From contig JALVSV010000412.1 in assembly GCA_027024125.1 (NCBI GenBank), positions 1-10,100 of the forward strand: DNA of 10,100 nucleotides, read 5' to 3'. The first letter of the stretch is position 1. Every line of letters starts with the position of its first letter. A model generated the notes under the pieces. That model made no database searches. It had not been told where the DNA came from and worked only from the letters and a program-made list of their open reading frames with translations. Of this stretch, positions 6,332 through 10,100 are shown piece by piece. Source of the stretch: Methylothermaceae bacterium (GTDB lineage: Bacteria > Pseudomonadota > Gammaproteobacteria > Methylococcales > Methylothermaceae). A program made the translations under genes and the position numbers.

Positions 6332-7678
6332 TTAAACTTTCAATCCATATTTGCTCAACAATGAATACAGCGTGGGCCGGGTGATCGCCAAAATCTCCGC
6401 AGCTTTGGCAATCTTGCCGCCCGCCTCATTCAGGGCCGAAATCACTGCCTCTCTTTCGGCCGTCTCCCTGACTTCTCTTAGCGTTTTCAATTGCTGTTCC
6501 GTTTCAGTCGCAACCAGACGCAAGTCCTGGGCATTCACCTTTGGCCCCTTGGCCAACGCAACGGCTGTCTTCACCCGGCCTTGCAATTCCCGAACATTGC
6601 CAGGCCAATCATAGGCTGCCATGGCTGTCAAAGCGCTATCGGAAAAATCCAACAGATTCCGTTTCATTTCCTGGTTGTAACGGTGCAAAAACGCCCGCGC
6701 CAGCACGGGGATATCCCCCGTTCTCTCCCTTAAGGGAGGAAGTTTGATCGTTGCTTCGTTGATACGAAACAGCAAATCCTGACGGAACCTGCCTTCAGCG
6801 ATCAGTCTTTCAATGTCTTGATGGGTGGCGCAGATCACCCGGACATCCACCGCAATCTCCTTGCGCCCTCCGATTCGCTCGATCACTCTTTCTTGCAAAA
6901 AACGTAGAATCTTGGGCTGCAGATTCATCGGCATGTCACCGATTTCGTCGAGAAACAAGGTCCCCTCTGCAGCCATCTCGATTTTACCTTTGGTTTGTTT
7001 GGCAGCATCGGTGAATGCCCCTTTTTCGTAACCAAACAATTCCGCCTCAAGCAGGTTTTCCGGAATGGCTGCGGCGTTGATGGCTACGAAAGGGCCTTTC
7101 CTTCTTGGGCTGATTTCGTGTATCGCCCTTGCAATCACCTCCTTGCCGGTGCCACTTTCGCCCAACAGCAACACACTCAGGTCCGTGGGTGCCAACTGCT
7201 CCACCAGGCGACAAACTTCGTGCATCTGGGGGCTCGAAGCAATCACCCCATCCAGAGGATGATTGATGTGCATTCTGGCGAGCTTGCGGTTTTCCTCTTC
7301 CAACTCGTGTAGGCGGAACGCTCTCTCGACTACAAAAGCCAGCATATCCGGATCTACCGGCTTCTGATAAAAATCATAGGCACCCATGCCCACAGCCCGT
7401 ACCGCATTGTCAACGGTATCATTCCCAGTGATGACGATGACCTTGGTACTTGGCGAGCTCCGCAAAATCTCCTCCAAAACGGCAAATCCCTCGCTTGCCC
7501 CCCCTGGATCCGGTGGCAGCCCCAAATCCAGCGTGACCACTGCAGGCTGATTCTTTTTCAGCAAAGCGATCGCTTCCTCTCGGTCCCCGGCTGTCAACAC
7601 TTTGTATTTTTCCGCAAAGCTCCATTTCAACTGGCTTTGCAAACCTGGATCATCCTCAACGATCAGTAGACTCTCCAT
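6332..7678 (-). CDS. prsR: PEP-CTERM/XrtA-system sigma-54-dependent response regulator PrsR
   Basis: This is an NtrC-type response regulator of 448 residues from the ATG at 7678. An N-terminal receiver domain (about 1-120) has the acidic pocket (VEDD), phospho-acceptor Asp51 in TLDLGLPP, the conserved threonine in VITGND and the lysine in YQKPVD. A central AAA+ sigma-54 activator domain (about 140-380) has Walker A GESGTGKE (173-180), the sigma-54 contact loop GAFTDA (220-225), Walker B LFLDE (241-245) and an arginine-finger region in RQDLLFRIN. A C-terminal Fis-type helix-turn-helix spans about 418-444 (KIAKAAEILAITRPTLYSLL). The canonical contact loop is GAFTGA, so the fifth residue differs. 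The start is uncertain: an in-frame TTG at 7684 adds two residues and lies 7 bases after GGAG, whereas the ATG is 13 bases from it. The kinase gene lies directly upstream, and PrsR is its likely partner. It should activate sigma-54 promoters of PEP-CTERM or EPS genes located elsewhere. Confidence 0.92.
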   Translation of the reverse strand: MESLLIVEDDPGLQSQLKWSFAEKYKVLTAGDREEAIALLKKNQPAVVTLDLGLPPDPGGASEGFAVLEEILRSSPSTKVIVITGNDTVDNAVRAVGMGAYDFYQKPVDPDMLAFVVERAFRLHELEEENRKLARMHINHPLDGVIASSPQMHEVCRLVEQLAPTDLSVLLLGESGTGKEVIARAIHEISPRRKGPFVAINAAAIPENLLEAELFGYEKGAFTDAAKQTKGKIEMAAEGTLFLDEIGDMPMNLQPKILRFLQERVIERIGGRKEIAVDVRVICATHQDIERLIAEGRFRQDLLFRINEATIKLPPLRERTGDIPVLARAFLHRYNQEMKRNLLDFSDSALTAMAAYDWPGNVRELQGRVKTAVALAKGPKVNAQDLRLVATETEQQLKTLREVRETAEREAVISALNEAGGKIAKAAEILAITRPTLYSLLSKYGLKV

Positions 7679-7680
7679 GC

Positions 7681-9774
7681 TCAAACCGAAACTCCCGTTG
7701 TTCGATAGGTTTGTTTTTCATTCATTTCTATCGGCAAAATGAAACGAAAACACGTTCCCTGCCCAGTTTGACTGTAAACCGTGAGATCTCCCCCCAAGGC
7801 CCTGATATATTCCCGGCTTTCGTAAGCCCCGATTCCCATCCCGCTCAACCCCTTGGTGGTTTCGAATGGTTTGAACAATCGCTTGCGGACAAATTCGTCG
7901 TCCATTCCATGGCCATTGTCTGCTACTTCAACTATAGCCTGGGAACCTCTACTTGACAGGGTGACCTTTACCCATCCCTGTTTACCCGCTGCCTCCTGTG
8001 CATTTTGTATGATATGTTCAAATGCAGAGGCCAAACGATCAGGTTGCGCCATGAGTATCACCTCATCATCCACATGACATTCAAATTGCGGTCTGGGAAG
8101 TTGCCCAGCCCGGGCCGAAATCACGTCTTGCAGCAATCTTCGTAACACAATTTCTTTATTGTTCTGTTCACTCCCAACATTTTTTAACTGGGCCAATAAA
8201 CGGCTCATCTTGGAAACAGCATGATCGACCGTATTCAATGCATCACGGACAAATTCCGGATTGTTGACATGCCGATCTGCATTACGCACCACGAGCGACA
8301 ATTGAGCAATAATGTTTTTCAAATCATGAACGACAAAGGCAGACAACCGATTGAACCCTTCGAACTGACGTGCTTCGATCAGGCGGTTGGCGGTCTCTTC
8401 GACCATCAAAAAACTGGCGGCCTGGCGGCTGGCAGTCTTCAGAACATCGTAAACTTCCCAATTGCATTCAAATTTTGCCCTTGGCTGGTTCAACAGCACA
8501 ATCGCCCACAGAATGTCACCGTGAAATAATGGGATCAACAACCAACCATCCCGGTCGCCCTCAAGCCAGACCGGCAATGCCAGATCCTTATATTTCTCAG
8601 GATTTTCCCTAAATTCCTGCAAATCCACGATCCAGCCTGTGCGCTGCAAAAAATCAACCAACTGATCATCATCGGACAACCAGAATACTTCAGTGGTGGG
8701 ATCTCCCCATCGGGCCTTCAACAAATACTTACCCGCTTCGTTTTTTGCCCACAGAAAACCGGAAGGGCTTTCCACCAAGTCACCTAGCGCCTTGATAACG
8801 CGTTCTCCCAAAGACATCTGACTCTCCTGCTGGGAGAGTTCGTTGGTTATTCGTAACCATTCCTTACGATAGTCATACCGATAATTAAAGAAATGCTTGT
8901 TCAGGAAGACCCACAACTGGGCTCTGGCCTGGCCAGAGAAGAGGATGACCAATAGAATCAGTGCACCTCCTGCCAGTAAGGTAACCTGGAGGACATGCCC
9001 CCACTCTCCTCCATAGATCTTGACATAGTAACCAGCGGTTGCCATGAGCAAAAGGTATAACCCTGCAGCCAGGACAACGGTCGAGTGAAATACGAAATCG
9101 CGGGAAATGAATGCATTCAATGACCAATCAGGATTACGAGCTGCCGTGACCGCCAACAATGGCACCAGCAAGGCACTGATCAGCCCCCTCGCAGCCCAGA
9201 GATTGGCGTCCAGATGCCTAAACAACAGGGCATCGGCATACATATAAAATTCAAAGGCAAACATGCCTCCAAGACCGAGGCAAAGGAATTTGATATACCA
9301 ACGCAAGTCCGAACGGGTATTGCGGTACAGCTGCTCCAGCAACACCATCCCGGCCAGGGTTAGAATCAATTGCCCCATCAGGGGCAGCTCAGTGATTAAA
9401 AGCCCCGGCCACCAGGATTGCAGATAAGGACTGACCCAGCTGTATAGTATTGACGTTGCTGCCATACCATAGCTGCCCAGCTGGATCAATTTCCATAGTC
9501 TCTGTTGACGGATCTGTCTTGGCGCCAGCCTTAGCAGGAAGATCACCCAGAACAGGAGATGGACGACCTCCAATGACCAGATCAGTGACATGGGCATTGA
9601 ACGGTAGGCGGCCTGCCAGGCGTTAGCCGCACTCCAGGCCACCATCCCTCCGACGGCAAGCAGTAGCAACCCCCCCTGCGCGCGACCGTGCCATGAGACG
9701 ATCAACATGGCAAACAAGAGCAGGTATGCCAAAACACCAATAGAGTAACTCGTCAAAACAACGATACTACTCAT
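7681..9774 (-). CDS. prsK: PEP-CTERM/XrtA-system sensor histidine kinase PrsK
   Basis: PrsK is a membrane sensor kinase of the PEP-CTERM/exosortase systems that phosphorylates PrsR; its signal is unknown. The protein has 697 residues, the normal family length. The first 285 or so residues contain about nine hydrophobic membrane segments (for example 5-27, 64-83, 130-147, 163-181, 228-250, 262-280). A GAF-like domain follows at about 320-460. The kinase core has the phospho-acceptor His483 in the unusual H-box VVHDLKN, the N-box at HIIQNAQEA (Asn591), the G1 box VADNGHGM (Asp619), the F-box LFKPFETT and the G2 box GMGIG (646-650). All catalytic boxes are intact. The ATG at 9774 lies one base after the stop of the sugar transferase gene and has AGGGGG 9 bases upstream. 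A G7 tract falls in codons 33-35. Studies of floc-forming Zoogloea have linked PrsK/PrsR with RpoN to PEP-CTERM gene expression, which fits this arrangement. Confidence 0.93.
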   Translation of the reverse strand: MSSIVVLTSYSIGVLAYLLLFAMLIVSWHGRAQGGLLLLAVGGMVAWSAANAWQAAYRSMPMSLIWSLEVVHLLFWVIFLLRLAPRQIRQQRLWKLIQLGSYGMAATSILYSWVSPYLQSWWPGLLITELPLMGQLILTLAGMVLLEQLYRNTRSDLRWYIKFLCLGLGGMFAFEFYMYADALLFRHLDANLWAARGLISALLVPLLAVTAARNPDWSLNAFISRDFVFHSTVVLAAGLYLLLMATAGYYVKIYGGEWGHVLQVTLLAGGALILLVILFSGQARAQLWVFLNKHFFNYRYDYRKEWLRITNELSQQESQMSLGERVIKALGDLVESPSGFLWAKNEAGKYLLKARWGDPTTEVFWLSDDDQLVDFLQRTGWIVDLQEFRENPEKYKDLALPVWLEGDRDGWLLIPLFHGDILWAIVLLNQPRAKFECNWEVYDVLKTASRQAASFLMVEETANRLIEARQFEGFNRLSAFVVHDLKNIIAQLSLVVRNADRHVNNPEFVRDALNTVDHAVSKMSRLLAQLKNVGSEQNNKEIVLRRLLQDVISARAGQLPRPQFECHVDDEVILMAQPDRLASAFEHIIQNAQEAAGKQGWVKVTLSSRGSQAIVEVADNGHGMDDEFVRKRLFKPFETTKGLSGMGIGAYESREYIRALGGDLTVYSQTGQGTCFRFILPIEMNEKQTYRTTGVSV
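7692..7696 (-). promoter_or_regulatory. Ribosome binding site of prsR, inside the end of prsK
   Basis: GGGAG on the minus strand lies within the last codons of prsK. It is 7 bases from a TTG (7684) that overlaps the prsK stop as TTGA, and 13 bases from the ATG at 7678. By spacing it favours the TTG start; by codon preference the ATG is favoured. Either way prsR translation appears coupled to prsK termination. Confidence 0.5.
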
Positions 9775-9775
9775 T

Positions 9776-10100
9776 TCAACGCGCCCCCTGACCCCATAAC
9801 ACCACCTCGACTGTCCGGAGCATAATCAGAAAATCAAGGAGCAAACTGTAGTTCTTGACATAATAAAGATCGTACTGCAGCTTTTCCAAGGTATCTTCCT
9901 CATTTTCTGCATAGGGATAGCAGACTTGGGCCCATCCCGTAATCCCAGGCTTGACCCGAAGCCTTTCAACGTAATAGGGAATGGTTTCTGCGAACTTGTC
10001 CACGAACTCAGGCCTCTCCGGCCTTGGACCAACAAAACTCATGTCCCCTTTGAGCACGTTCCACAACTGGGGTAGCTCATCGATACGGGTCTTGCGGATG
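9776..10100 (-). CDS. Polyprenyl-phosphate sugar-1-phosphate transferase, PEP-CTERM/XrtA-type (C-terminal part, 5' end outside window)
   Basis: The 107 visible residues are the C-terminal part of a bacterial sugar transferase (WcaJ/PglC type, monotopic phosphoglycosyl transferase). Such enzymes attach the first sugar phosphate to undecaprenyl phosphate at the inner membrane to start an exopolysaccharide repeat unit. Conserved motifs in order are RKTRIDELPQLWNVLKGDM, in which the Asp-Glu pair corresponds to the catalytic dyad of PglC, then FVGPRPERPEFV, then KPGITGWAQV and a final DLYYVKNYSLLLDFLIML. The reading frame is open to the window edge, so the start codon lies upstream of base 10100. 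Because prsK follows after a single base, this is most likely the glycosyltransferase of the PEP-CTERM/XrtA EPS operon (EpsB-like). The substrate sugar cannot be deduced. Translation of prsK is probably coupled to it. Confidence 0.93.
   Translation of the reverse strand, partial: IRKTRIDELPQLWNVLKGDMSFVGPRPERPEFVDKFAETIPYYVERLRVKPGITGWAQVCYPYAENEEDTLEKLQYDLYYVKNYSLLLDFLIMLRTVEVVLWGQGAR

Noticed and set aside
9157..9172. A sigma-54-like element on the plus strand (TGGCAC, then GG..GC spacing preserved).
   Set aside because: The -12 half reads AGGC rather than TTGC, it sits inside prsK on the opposite strand and no gene lies downstream in that direction. No credible sigma-54 promoter was found in the window.

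Overview
The window reads as a proteobacterial chromosome segment, most likely gammaproteobacterial or betaproteobacterial. The evidence is a classical outer-membrane biogenesis pair (bamA then skp) next to a PEP-CTERM/exosortase-type exopolysaccharide regulatory module (prsK, prsR, prsT). Base composition looks near 50% GC. The exact genus cannot be fixed from this sequence. All seven genes lie on the minus strand, so in transcription order the window is read from its right end to its left end. There are no RNA genes, insertion sequences, CRISPR arrays or gene-free stretches over 300 bases. The longest gap is 68 bases.

Right part (about 10100 down to 3557): the C-terminal end of a polyprenyl-phosphate sugar-1-phosphate transferase (start outside the window) is followed by a histidine kinase (PrsK), a sigma-54-dependent response regulator (PrsR) and a very long exported TPR protein (PrsT). 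The gaps are only 1, 2 and 9 bases, so the four genes look like one translationally coupled operon. In known PEP-CTERM/XrtA loci these genes accompany the exosortase and EPS biosynthesis genes, which should therefore lie beyond base 10100. PrsK probably senses an unknown signal at the membrane and phosphorylates PrsR. PrsR would then activate sigma-54 promoters elsewhere, such as those of PEP-CTERM proteins. PrsT probably acts in the periplasm in assembly or export.

Left part (3556 down to 1): a good sigma-70-type promoter starts at the base after the prsT stop codon and should drive phoU, bamA and skp. PhoU is a cytoplasmic phosphate-signalling regulator, BamA is the central beta-barrel assembly protein, and Skp is the periplasmic chaperone that feeds it. 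Skp runs off the left edge. phoU replaces the usual rseP upstream of bamA, and the EPS operon abuts this essential envelope operon with no visible terminator.

No wholly new system is evident. The most interesting points are the junction between the EPS-regulatory operon and the bamA operon, the GAFTDA variant of the sigma-54 contact loop in PrsR, three G7 tracts on the coding strand (in prsK, prsR and the phoU ribosome binding site), and a PrsT without a convincing lipobox.
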